From positions 1 through 5,717 of the forward strand of contig VBJE01000153.1 of assembly GCA_005879675.1 (NCBI GenBank): 5,717 nucleotides of DNA. Reading direction: 5' to 3'. The DNA is from Chloroflexota bacterium (GTDB taxonomy: Bacteria; Chloroflexota; Dormibacteria; Dormibacterales; Dormibacteraceae). Made by a program: the position numbers and the translations under genes. Positions within the stretch are counted from its first letter, which is position 1; each line of letters opens with the position of its first letter. Positions 1 to 5,717 of this stretch are shown one piece after another. The notes under the pieces are model-generated. The model was not told where the DNA came from and did not search any database. It worked only from the letters and a program-made list of their open reading frames with translations.

Positions 1-1
1 G

Positions 2-2299
2 CACGACGTGCAGGTCGTCGTCGACCGGATCGTGGTCGGTCCGGAGCAACGAACGCGACTCGTCGACTCGATCGAGACCGCGGCCAGGTTGGGTGGTGGG
101 TCGGTGATCATCGCCCCTGTCGACAATGGGGAAGAGATCAACATGTCGCAGGACTACGCGTGCCCGTACGACGGCACCAGCGTGCCGGAGCCCGAGCCGC
201 GGAACTTCTCCTTCAACAACCCGCACGGCGCCTGCCCGGTGTGCACCGGCCTCGGCTCGCAGCTGGTGGTCGACGCGGACCTGGTCGTGCCCGACGCGTC
301 GCTCTCGCTGCGCGAAGGCGCGATCGCGGCGTGGAGCCGGTCGCAGTTCTTCTACCCCGAGCTCCTCGAGTCGGTCAGCAAGTACTTCGGGATCGACATG
401 GACAAGCCGTGGTCGAGGCTGCCGAAGCAGCAGCAGAACCTGCTGCTGAACGGCACCGGCGACAAGAAGATCCGCTTCGGCTACAAGAACCAGTACGGCC
501 ACTCTCGGTGGTACGAGGCGCCGTTCGAGGGCGTCGTCGCCAACCTGCAGAGGCGGTACGAGGAGACGCAGTCGGAGTACCTGAAGGCCGAGCTCGAGCG
601 CTACATGTCGGACAAGCCGTGCCCGGCCTGCAAGGGAAGCCGGCTCAAGCCCGAATCGCTGGCGGTCACCGTCAGCGGGAACAGCATCGCCGACGTGTCC
701 CGGCTCTCGGTGATCAAGGCGATCGAGTTTTTCGGCAAGCTCGACCTGACCGAGCGGGAGCACCTGATCGCGCGCGGCATCCTGAAGGAGATCCGCGAAC
801 GGCTGCAGTTCATGATCGATGTCGGGCTCGACTACCTGACGATCGAGCGCGGCGCCAACTCGCTCAGCGGCGGCGAGTCGCAGCGCATCCGGCTCGCGAC
901 GCAGATCGGGTCAAAGCTGATGGGAGTGCTCTACATCCTGGACGAGCCATCGATCGGCCTCCACCAGCGCGACAACCGGCGCCTCATCAACACGCTCCTC
1001 AGCCTCCGCGATCTCGGCAACACGCTGATCGTGGTCGAGCACGACGAGGAGACGATCCGCTCGGCCGACTACATGGTGGACATCGGCCCGGCGGCGGGCG
1101 AGCACGGTGGCGAGATCGTGGCGGCCGGACCGGTGGACCAGGTGCTCCGCGACCCGCACTCGCTCACCGCGGCGTACCTGCGGGGCGACCGCATGATCCC
1201 GGTCCCGACGCGCCGCCGCAAGGGAAGCGGGAAGCAGCTCGTGGTCCGCGGGGCGCAGGCGAACAACCTGAAGAACATCGACGTCGCGCTTCCGCTCGGG
1301 ACGTTCGTCGCCGTCTCCGGCGTCAGCGGCTCGGGCAAGTCGTCGCTGATCACCGACATCCTCAGCCGCAAGGTGGCGCAGCACTTCTACCGCGCCAAAG
1401 AGCGGCCCGGGCCGCACCGCGCGGTCGAGGGGCTCGACCAGCTCGACAAGGCGATCGACATCGACCAGTCGCCGATCGGACGCACGCCGCGAAGCAACCC
1501 GGCGACGTACACGGGAATGTTCACGCACATCCGCGACCTGTTCGCGAGCCTGCCTGAGGCGAAGATGCGCGGTTACAAGGCGGGCCGGTTCAGCTTCAAC
1601 GTCAAGGGCGGCCGGTGCGAGGCGTGCCAGGGCGACGGCATCATCCAGATCGAGATGCAGTTCCTGCCCGACGTCTACGTCCCGTGCGAGGTCTGCCATG
1701 GCACGCGTTACTCGCGCGAGGTACAGGAGGTCAAGTTCCGAGGCCACTCCATCTCCGACGTGCTCGAGATGACCGTCGACGAGGCTCTCGAGGTCTTCGA
1801 GAACGTGCCCGCGATCAAGACCAAGCTGCGGACCCTGCACGACGTCGGGCTCGGCTACATCCGGCTGGGACAGCCGGCTACCCAGCTCTCAGGCGGCGAG
1901 GCGCAGAGGGTGAAACTGTCGTCGGAGCTCTCGCGGCGCGACACCGGGCGGACGCTGTATCTCCTCGACGAGCCGACGACCGGTCTCCACTACGCGGACG
2001 TCGAGCGCTTGCTCGCGGTGCTCCACCGGCTGGTCGACCACGGCAACACGGTGGTGGTGATCGAGCACAACCTGGACGTGCTCAAGACGGCGGACTGGGT
2101 GGTCGACCTGGGGCCCGAGGGGGGAGAGAAGGGCGGCTATGTGATCGCCGTGGGGACGCCGGAGCAGCTGGCCGCGAACAAGGAGTCGGCCACAGGCCAG
2201 TACCTGCGCGACCCGCTCGCCCGTGCCCGCAAGAAGAGCGTGGCGTCCGCCAACGGGGCAGGGCGCTCCCGACGCGCGCGCGTCGCCGTCGGCGGATAA
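2..2299 (+). CDS. uvrA: UvrA, excinuclease ABC subunit A (5' partial)
   Basis: UvrA is the cytoplasmic ATPase that, with UvrB, finds bulky DNA lesions in nucleotide excision repair. The reading frame is open to the left edge. The GTG at 8 is internal, and alignment to E. coli UvrA from memory suggests about 200 residues are missing, including Walker A of the first ATPase and most of the UvrB-binding domain. Counting from the Val at 8: tail of the UvrB-binding domain 1-40; zinc-type cysteines C52, C76/C79, C205/C208; first signature LSGGESQR 286-293 and Walker B LDEP 311-314; second Walker A GVSGSGKSS 438-446; zinc finger C537/C540/C560/C563; second signature LSGGEAQR 627-634; Walker B LLDEPTTGLH 652-661; EH switch 686-687. 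The insertion domain (PFEGV, RRYEET, PCPACKGSRL) matches housekeeping class I UvrA rather than DrrC-like drug-resistance paralogues. The basic, Gly/Ala-rich tail after about residue 738 looks lineage-specific. The first zinc pair reads CPYD, not CxxC. Family assignment is essentially certain. Confidence 0.98.
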   Translation, partial: HDVQVVVDRIVVGPEQRTRLVDSIETAARLGGGSVIIAPVDNGEEINMSQDYACPYDGTSVPEPEPRNFSFNNPHGACPVCTGLGSQLVVDADLVVPDASLSLREGAIAAWSRSQFFYPELLESVSKYFGIDMDKPWSRLPKQQQNLLLNGTGDKKIRFGYKNQYGHSRWYEAPFEGVVANLQRRYEETQSEYLKAELERYMSDKPCPACKGSRLKPESLAVTVSGNSIADVSRLSVIKAIEFFGKLDLTEREHLIARGILKEIRERLQFMIDVGLDYLTIERGANSLSGGESQRIRLATQIGSKLMGVLYILDEPSIGLHQRDNRRLINTLLSLRDLGNTLIVVEHDEETIRSADYMVDIGPAAGEHGGEIVAAGPVDQVLRDPHSLTAAYLRGDRMIPVPTRRRKGSGKQLVVRGAQANNLKNIDVALPLGTFVAVSGVSGSGKSSLITDILSRKVAQHFYRAKERPGPHRAVEGLDQLDKAIDIDQSPIGRTPRSNPATYTGMFTHIRDLFASLPEAKMRGYKAGRFSFNVKGGRCEACQGDGIIQIEMQFLPDVYVPCEVCHGTRYSREVQEVKFRGHSISDVLEMTVDEALEVFENVPAIKTKLRTLHDVGLGYIRLGQPATQLSGGEAQRVKLSSELSRRDTGRTLYLLDEPTTGLHYADVERLLAVLHRLVDHGNTVVVIEHNLDVLKTADWVVDLGPEGGEKGGYVIAVGTPEQLAANKESATGQYLRDPLARARKKSVASANGAGRSRRARVAVGG

Positions 2300-2318
2300 C
2301 CCCACGAAGTCAGAGGCT

Positions 2319-3563
2319 TTGCCGGGACTTCGCGAGGGCCCCGAAGAGCAACCCGAGCCGCCGGGCGAGCTCGGCTACGGCGCGCTCCTTCGAGTCGAGG
2401 GCTTCCCGCGCCTGGTCATAAGTGTTCTGCTCGGTCGGATCGCCGGTCAGATGCTGGCCGTGGGCCTTGTCCTCTTCGTCCTGTCGCGGTACGGCTCGCC
2501 GCCCCTGGCCGGCGCCGCGACGTTTGTCCTGATCTTTCCTGGGTTGGTTCTCTCGCCGGTCGCCGGCGCGCTGCTCGACCGTTACGGCCGGGCTCGTTTG
2601 ATCGCGGTGGACTACGCCGTCGTCGCCGGGACCCTCTTCCTGATCGCCACGCTGTCCGCAAGCCATCGTCTGCCGCCGGCCCTCCTGCTCGGGATCTGCG
2701 GCGCCGCCTCGCTGACCGGGCCGCTGAGCGCGGCGGGCGCGCGCTCGATGTTCCCCACGGTCGTTCCGGGGCACCTCTGGGAAAGGGCCAACGCGCTGGA
2801 CAACAGCGGCCACGTGCTGGCGGCGGTGATCGGCGCGCCGCTCGCGGGTCTGCTGGTCGGATTCGTCGGGCCTGAATGGGCGCTCGGCGCGACGGCCTCC
2901 CTGTTTGCGTTGGCCGGGCTGGCCATCCTCGGTGTCGGCGACCCAGGGCTGCGGCAGCGCGAGCGCGCTGTCCTCGAGGAGGCATGGTCGGGCCTTGTCT
3001 ACGTGCTGCGGAATCGAACCCTGGCGGGTCTCGCGCTGACGTTCTTCGCCTACGGTGTCGGTTGGGGATGCCTGGTCATCGCGGTCCCGGTCCTGCTCCT
3101 CGAACGCCTCCATCAGGGCCCCGCCGTCGTCGGTTACGTCTGGGGCGCCGTCGGTGCCGCCGGTTTTGTCTCGACGTTGATCGTGGGCCGCATCCGCACG
3201 CTCGGCAGGGAGAGGCGGCTCATGGCCGCATCGATCCTTGCGGTCGCGGCCGCGATGGCCGCGCTGCCGCTGGCGACGTCAGTCGCCCTGGTCGCCGCCG
3301 CGCTGGTCCTGGTGGCCCTGGTCGAAACGCCGTTCGATATCGCGTTCCTGACCCTGCGCCAGCGCAGGACGGACCCCGCGAGGTTCGGCCGGGTCTTCGC
3401 GATCTCGATGTCGCTGAACGTCGCCGGTGCTCCCGTAGGTTCGGCGATTGCCGGGCCGTTGATCAGCTGGTCGCTGAGCGGGGCGCTGTGGGTGGCGGTC
3501 GCGTTCACCGCCGCTGCTGCGATAGTTCCTCTTCTCGTGATACCGGCAAAAGATGAGCATTAG
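2319..3563 (+). CDS. MFS transporter, first of a tandem pair
   Basis: This is a predicted 414-residue inner-membrane secondary transporter, probably a proton-driven exporter; the substrate cannot be read from the sequence. It has about 12 hydrophobic segments, with the loop 2-3 motif A as G83-ALL-D87-RYG-R91 and its pseudo-repeat GRIRTLGRERR at 290-300. The N-terminus (GYGALLRVEGF, 19-29) resembles the LLRNRxFRxLW entry into helix 1 of MFS_3/EntS-like exporters. Signature stretches are HLWERANALDNSGH (152-165) and TLRQRRTDPARFGR (345-358). The start is uncertain. TTG 2319 lies 19 bases after the uvrA stop and has AGAGG only 2 bases upstream. GTG 2223 is in frame but would overlap uvrA by 77 bases and add a low-complexity tail. 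No ATG or GTG occurs between them, and the next ATG (2451) falls inside helix 1. Coupling to uvrA translation is likely. The downstream gene is a paralogue. The MFS call is firm; the export role is inferred. Confidence 0.93.
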   Translation: MPGLREGPEEQPEPPGELGYGALLRVEGFPRLVISVLLGRIAGQMLAVGLVLFVLSRYGSPPLAGAATFVLIFPGLVLSPVAGALLDRYGRARLIAVDYAVVAGTLFLIATLSASHRLPPALLLGICGAASLTGPLSAAGARSMFPTVVPGHLWERANALDNSGHVLAAVIGAPLAGLLVGFVGPEWALGATASLFALAGLAILGVGDPGLRQRERAVLEEAWSGLVYVLRNRTLAGLALTFFAYGVGWGCLVIAVPVLLLERLHQGPAVVGYVWGAVGAAGFVSTLIVGRIRTLGRERRLMAASILAVAAAMAALPLATSVALVAAALVLVALVETPFDIAFLTLRQRRTDPARFGRVFAISMSLNVAGAPVGSAIAGPLISWSLSGALWVAVAFTAAAAIVPLLVIPAKDEH

Positions 3564-3591
3564 GCGCGGCGCCCGCGTCGCGGCCGGCTAA
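3553..3591 (+). other. Twelve-codon ORF in frame with the second MFS gene
   Basis: ATG 3553 overlaps the last 11 bases of the first MFS gene and encodes MSIRRGARVAAG before TAA at 3589-3591. It is in the frame of the second MFS gene, and no other stop separates the two. It could be a leader peptide coupling the genes by termination and reinitiation, the former N-terminus of the second transporter cut off by a nonsense change, or a chance ORF. The upstream GGCAAAAG is a poor ribosome binding site. Confidence 0.3.
3563..3579 (+). other. GC-rich hairpin between the two MFS genes
   Basis: CGCGG (3565-3569) pairs with CCGCG (3573-3577) around a CGC loop; a G-U and a G-C pair extend the stem to 7 bp, starting at the last base of the first MFS stop codon. 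No T-run follows, so it is not a standard intrinsic terminator. It could stabilise or slow the message between the genes, but at this GC content a short hairpin may be accidental. Confidence 0.35.
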
Positions 3592-3614
3592 GACATCGGC
3601 CTCGAACCACAGGT

Positions 3615-3624
3615 AGAAGGAAAG
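3615..3624 (+). promoter_or_regulatory. Shine-Dalgarno-like sequence without a start codon
   Basis: AGAAGGAAAG contains AAGGA and is the best ribosome-binding match around any gene start in the window. No ATG, GTG or TTG follows at useful spacing in the frame of the second MFS gene; codons 3625-3651 read P-T-S-G-Y-G-A-L-L. The first usable start, GTG 3655, is 30 bases away, too far for normal initiation. It may mark a lost start codon or be chance. Confidence 0.4.
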
Positions 3625-3654
3625 CCAACCAGCGGGTACGGCGCGCTCCTGCGA

Positions 3655-4839
3655 GTGCGCGGCTTCGCGTACCTCTACAGCAGCCTTCTCATCGGACGGG
3701 TGAGCGGCCAGATGGTCGCCATCGCGCTGATCCTGTTCGTCCTCGGGCGATACCACTCGCCGCAGCTGGCCGGCCTGACCGCGTTCCTCGCCGTCACGCC
3801 AGGGCTTGTTGTGTCGCCGATCGCCGGAGCGCTTCTCGACCGCTACGGGCGCTCACGGCTGGTGATGCTCGACAACTTGATCGCGGCGGCGACGGGATTG
3901 CTGATCGCGGGACTGTCGTGGCGCCACCAGCTTCCGGCGCCCCTGCTCCTGGTGATCGTGTTCGTGTCGTCGTTGACGTTCCCGCTGAGCAACAGCGGAG
4001 CGCGGGCGCTGTTTCCGATCCTCGCCCCGCGACACCTCTGGGAGCGCGCGAACGCGCTCGACAGCAGCGGTCATGTCATCGCCACGTTGCTCGGCGCACC
4101 GCTGGCCGGAGCGCTCGTCGGTTTCGCGGGCCCGGAGTGGGCGATCGCCACGACGGGCGTGGGATATGTCGCGGCGGCGGCCCTGATGGCGCGCGTCCAC
4201 GACCCGACAGCGATGGAAGCGGGGCGGCCGTCCGTCTTCGTCGACGCGTGGCGCGGGCTGCGCTACGTCGTGCGCAACCCGTCGCTTCGCGGCCTGGCCC
4301 TGACGCTGAGCACGTTCAACCTGAGCTGGGGCGTGCTGAACATCGCCATCCCCGTGCTCGTGCTGGGCCGCCTGCAGCAAGGGCCCGTTGCGGTCGGCCT
4401 CCTGTGGGGCGCGATGGGCGCGGCGGGGCTCGTCTCGGCACTTCTGACCGGGCGGATGGACACCCGGGGCCGGGAGCGCCAGCTCATGATCGGCCCGATC
4501 CTCGCGAGCGCCGCCGCGATGGCGTTCCTCCCGTTCGCGGGGTCGATCGGGTGGGTGCTTGCGGTGATGGTCGTGATCGGCTTCGCGAACGGACCGTTCG
4601 ACGTCGCGCTGTTCACGCTGCGCCAGCGGCGCACCGACCCAGCGTGGTTCGGCCGCGCTTTCGCGATCTCGATGTCGGTCAACTGGATCGGCACGCCTAT
4701 CGGCTCTGCGCTCGCCGGCCCCGTGATCGCCTGGTCGATGGACGCCGCCCTGTGGGCGGCGGCGGTCGTGGCGCTGGTTTCAGCGCTGTTCCCGGTGCTG
4801 GCTATCCCCGCCCGCGAGCAGGCCGGGAGCCAGGTCTAG
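3655..4839 (+). CDS. MFS transporter, second of a tandem pair
   Basis: This is a 394-residue, roughly 12-helix MFS permease, aligning end to end with the upstream transporter at about 55% identity (hand count, one single-residue gap near residue 185-197). Motif A is G58-ALL-D62-RYG-R66 and the second-half copy is GRMDTRGRERQ (266-276). It shares HLWERANALDSSGH (127-140) and TLRQRRTDPAWFGR (321-334). Substrate is unknown; efflux is inferred from the family. GTG 3655 is the first usable start after the in-frame TAA at 3589-3591, but it looks wrong or relict: the seven codons before it (3634-3654) read GYGALLR, identical to the paralogue, and no Shine-Dalgarno lies at proper spacing. The real N-terminus may begin further upstream at a non-standard codon, the gene may have lost its start, or the TAA may be a sequence error. 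The body is intact, with no internal stop. Its TAG overlaps the stop of the convergent gene. Confidence 0.9.
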   Translation: MRGFAYLYSSLLIGRVSGQMVAIALILFVLGRYHSPQLAGLTAFLAVTPGLVVSPIAGALLDRYGRSRLVMLDNLIAAATGLLIAGLSWRHQLPAPLLLVIVFVSSLTFPLSNSGARALFPILAPRHLWERANALDSSGHVIATLLGAPLAGALVGFAGPEWAIATTGVGYVAAAALMARVHDPTAMEAGRPSVFVDAWRGLRYVVRNPSLRGLALTLSTFNLSWGVLNIAIPVLVLGRLQQGPVAVGLLWGAMGAAGLVSALLTGRMDTRGRERQLMIGPILASAAAMAFLPFAGSIGWVLAVMVVIGFANGPFDVALFTLRQRRTDPAWFGRAFAISMSVNWIGTPIGSALAGPVIAWSMDAALWAAAVVALVSALFPVLAIPAREQAGSQV

Positions 4840-5252
4840 CTCGGCAGAAGCAGAAAGATCGTGATGAGACCGCCGATGACGTTGAGCACGATGCCGACGA
4901 TGCCGCCGATCAGCTGCCCACGCCGAATCGCCTGGATGCCGTAGATCAGCCCGACCAGCGCCAGCAGGTAGAAGACGAAGTTGAAGAAGAAGGGCGCGAC
5001 GATCGTGACCACGCCGATCCCACAGGACCACGCGGCCCGGCCGGTGAACTGGGACAGGATGCCGGCGGCGCCGCCGGCGCCAATCGAGCCGGCTGCGGGG
5101 TACGGCTGCTGCTGGCCCGCGTACGGCTGCTGCTGGAGATACGGCTGGACGTAGTCAGGCGCGCTGGGCCCCTGGTAGACGGGCGGTGGCGGCGTGCCGG
5201 GCGCTGACGGAGCGCCCGTAGGCGGGGGGTAGGCCGGGGGATTATCAGGCAT
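4836..5252 (-). CDS. Pro/Gln/Tyr-rich small membrane protein, DUF4190-like
   Basis: This encodes a 138-residue protein of unknown function. Residues 1-55 are low-complexity and probably disordered: proline runs (YPPP, PPPP) and Gln-Tyr units (QQQPYAG, QQQPYPA). A Gly/Ala linker (55-65) leads to a hydrophobic domain with a long segment at about 76-108 containing APFFFNFVFYLLALVGLIYG, a positive turn IRRGQ (109-113), and a second helix at about 115-136 ending two residues before the C-terminus. The arrangement of a proline-rich cytoplasmic head, helix, short basic turn and Gly/Ile-rich helix resembles DUF4190-type proteins, common in Actinomycetota and of unknown role. There is no signal peptide, catalytic motif or zinc motif. 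ATG 5252 is chosen because a TANNNT hexamer sits 6 bases upstream, giving a leaderless start, and MPDNPPAYPPP is typical of such proteins. It is convergent with the MFS gene and divergent from the SDR gene. Confidence 0.85.
   Translation of the reverse strand: MPDNPPAYPPPTGAPSAPGTPPPPVYQGPSAPDYVQPYLQQQPYAGQQQPYPAAGSIGAGGAAGILSQFTGRAAWSCGIGVVTIVAPFFFNFVFYLLALVGLIYGIQAIRRGQLIGGIVGIVLNVIGGLITIFLLLPS
5061..5078. repeat. 18-bp perfect palindrome inside the small membrane protein gene
   Basis: GCCGGCGGCGCCGCCGGC equals its own reverse complement. It falls in the Gly/Ala linker (GAGGAA) of the minus-strand gene, where GGC and GCC codons readily create such symmetry, so a regulatory role is not needed to explain it. 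Confidence 0.6.
5100..5136 (-). repeat. 21-bp-period coding repeat (QQQPY units)
   Basis: The 16-mer GTACGGCTGCTGCTGG occurs perfectly at 5100-5115 and 5121-5136, a 21-base period. A shortened third copy, ATACGGCTGGA, follows at 5139-5149. On the minus strand the units encode QQQPY plus two variable residues in the disordered head of the small membrane protein. Whole-codon units imply in-frame expansion by slippage or recombination. Confidence 0.85.
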
Positions 5253-5258
5253 GGCGGC

Positions 5259-5264
5259 ATATTA
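5259..5264 (-). promoter_or_regulatory. Candidate -10 hexamer for the small membrane protein (leaderless)
   Basis: Read on the minus strand this is TAATAT, a TANNNT match in the only AT-rich island of the 57-bp divergent gap. It ends 6 bases before the ATG at 5252, too close for a leader with a ribosome binding site. It sits in the loop between a GGCGGC / GCCGCC inverted repeat (5253-5258 and 5272-5277). No clear -35 is visible. Confidence 0.45.
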
Positions 5265-5296
5265 ATGTCGCGCCGCCCCGATGTGAGGTTCGGATC

Positions 5297-5302
5297 TAAA
5301 GT
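5297..5302 (+). promoter_or_regulatory. Candidate -10 hexamer for the SDR gene (leaderless)
   Basis: TAAAGT fits the TANNNT consensus of actinobacterial -10 elements. It ends 7 bases before ATG 5310, which would place the transcription start at or next to the start codon. There is no Shine-Dalgarno sequence before the ATG and no convincing -35 hexamer, which agrees with a leaderless mRNA. If the start were ATG 5265, this hexamer would lie inside the gene. Confidence 0.45.
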
Positions 5303-5309
5303 TCGGCCG

Positions 5310-5717
5310 ATGGTGCGATTCGTCACCGGGGGCACTGGCTTCATCGGTCGCCACCTCCTGCGCGAGCTGGCCCGGCGCGATGGACAGACCTTCGTGCTCG
5401 TCAGGCCGGGGTCGCGAGGGCGCCTGGAAGCGTTCATCGAGTCCATCGGAGCCGGCGACCGCCTGCAGCCGATGCAGGGCGACATCACGCTGACGGCGCT
5501 AGGCCTGGGCGACGCCGACCAGGCTCGGCTGCGCGGCGCGGACGTCTTCCACCTCGCGGCGGTGTACGACCTCGAGGCGTCGGAGGCCGACAACCAGCGC
5601 GCCAACGTGGACGGCACGCGCCACGTCGTCGAGCTCGCCCAGAGGATCGGTGCGCGCCTCCACCACGTGAGCTCGATCGCAGTCGCCGGAAGCAAGTGGA
5701 AGGGCAGGTTCACGGAG
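5310..5717 (+). CDS. Extended SDR, fatty acyl-CoA reductase-like (3' partial)
   Basis: The first 136 residues of an NAD(P)-dependent oxidoreductase are visible; the frame is open at the right edge. The Rossmann fold starts almost at the N-terminus with GGTGFIG (7-13). VLVRPGS (29-35) follows strand 2, and Arg32 at its end suggests NADPH preference. GDIT (57-60), HLAAVYDL (81-88), N99-VDGT and HVSSIAVAG (119-127) follow, with S122 the likely catalytic serine; the YxxxK motif lies beyond the window. The order and wording (VLVR-S, GDLT, HLAAVYD, HHVSSIAVAG) closely recall the N-terminal reductase domain of bacterial fatty acyl-CoA reductases (NAD_binding_4 type, as in Marinobacter) and related actinobacterial SDRs. 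The full protein could be a single SDR or a ~650-residue two-domain enzyme. ATG 5310 is preferred because strand 1 begins at once and a TAAAGT hexamer lies 7 bases upstream; in-frame ATG 5265 and GTG 5283 would add 15 or 9 residues. SDR family is firm; fatty-acyl reduction is only probable. Confidence 0.9.
   Translation, partial: MVRFVTGGTGFIGRHLLRELARRDGQTFVLVRPGSRGRLEAFIESIGAGDRLQPMQGDITLTALGLGDADQARLRGADVFHLAAVYDLEASEADNQRANVDGTRHVVELAQRIGARLHHVSSIAVAGSKWKGRFTE

Noticed and set aside
160..1557. Long open frame (465 codons) on the plus strand inside uvrA
   Set aside because: It is an Arg/Ala/Pro-rich shadow of uvrA in another frame, produced by high GC; no family motif is visible, while the uvrA frame carries all expected motifs.
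911..1840. 309-codon open frame on the minus strand opposite uvrA
   Set aside because: Composition rich in Arg, Asp, Leu and Val with no domain motif; it is the antisense shadow of a certain gene.
2223..2318. GTG 2223 as start of the first MFS gene
   Set aside because: It needs a 77-base overlap with uvrA and adds an unconserved low-complexity segment with no ribosome binding site; TTG 2319 just after the uvrA stop is more economical, though not proven.
3563..3579. Intrinsic terminator between the MFS genes
   Set aside because: The hairpin is real on paper but no T-run follows, and short GC stems are expected often in such DNA.
5061..5078. Operator or protein-binding palindrome
   Set aside because: It lies well inside a coding region and follows from alternating Gly and Ala codons.
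3918..5207. 429-codon plus-strand open frame across the second MFS gene and the small membrane protein
   Set aside because: It spans two supported genes in other frames and reads as Arg/Gly/Pro-rich noise without domain features.
4946..5713. 255-codon minus-strand open frame opposite the SDR gene
   Set aside because: The plus-strand frame from 5310 has clear SDR motifs; this antisense frame is Ser/Arg/Pro-rich with none, and overlaps the small membrane protein in a different frame.
1..5717. A new defence, mobile or RNA-based system
   Set aside because: All coding space is explained by known families (UvrA, MFS, DUF4190-like, SDR); no direct-repeat array, terminal inverted repeats, transposase, integrase, tRNA or structured RNA region is visible.

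Overview
The window is GC-rich bacterial DNA with tightly packed genes and few Shine-Dalgarno sequences. Two divergent genes look leaderless, with a TANNNT hexamer 6-7 bases before the start codon. A fatty-acyl-reductase-like SDR and a small proline-rich DUF4190-type membrane protein are also present. Together these fit a high-GC Actinomycetota-like organism, possibly a Thermoleophilia-type or related uncultured lineage. This is inference from style and gene content; there is no rRNA or other decisive marker.

Layout. (1) Positions 2-2299 (+) are the C-terminal ~765 residues of UvrA, the damage-recognition ATPase of nucleotide excision repair; its N-terminus lies left of the window. (2) Positions 2319-3563 and 3655-4839 (+) are two tandem paralogous 12-helix MFS exporters, about 55% identical by hand alignment with a single one-residue gap. 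The second has an odd 5' end: its conserved N-terminal residues are encoded upstream of the first usable start codon, next to a Shine-Dalgarno-like sequence with no start codon, and downstream of an in-frame TAA. (3) Positions 4836-5252 (-) are a small Pro/Gln/Tyr-rich membrane protein whose stop codon shares the palindrome CTAG with the stop of the second exporter. (4) Positions 5253-5309 are a 57-bp divergent promoter region. (5) Positions 5310-5717 (+) are the first 136 residues of an extended SDR resembling bacterial fatty acyl-CoA reductases, cut by the right edge.

How the genes relate. uvrA and the two exporters run in one direction with gaps of 19 and 91 bases and may be co-transcribed. 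A link between DNA repair and drug export is possible but unproven, because uvrA is a housekeeping gene with variable neighbours. The small membrane protein and the SDR form a separate divergent pair. I see no mobile element, RNA gene, CRISPR array or phage signal, and no new multi-gene system. The observations most worth checking are the start of the second exporter, the retained exporter pair and the back-to-back leaderless promoters.
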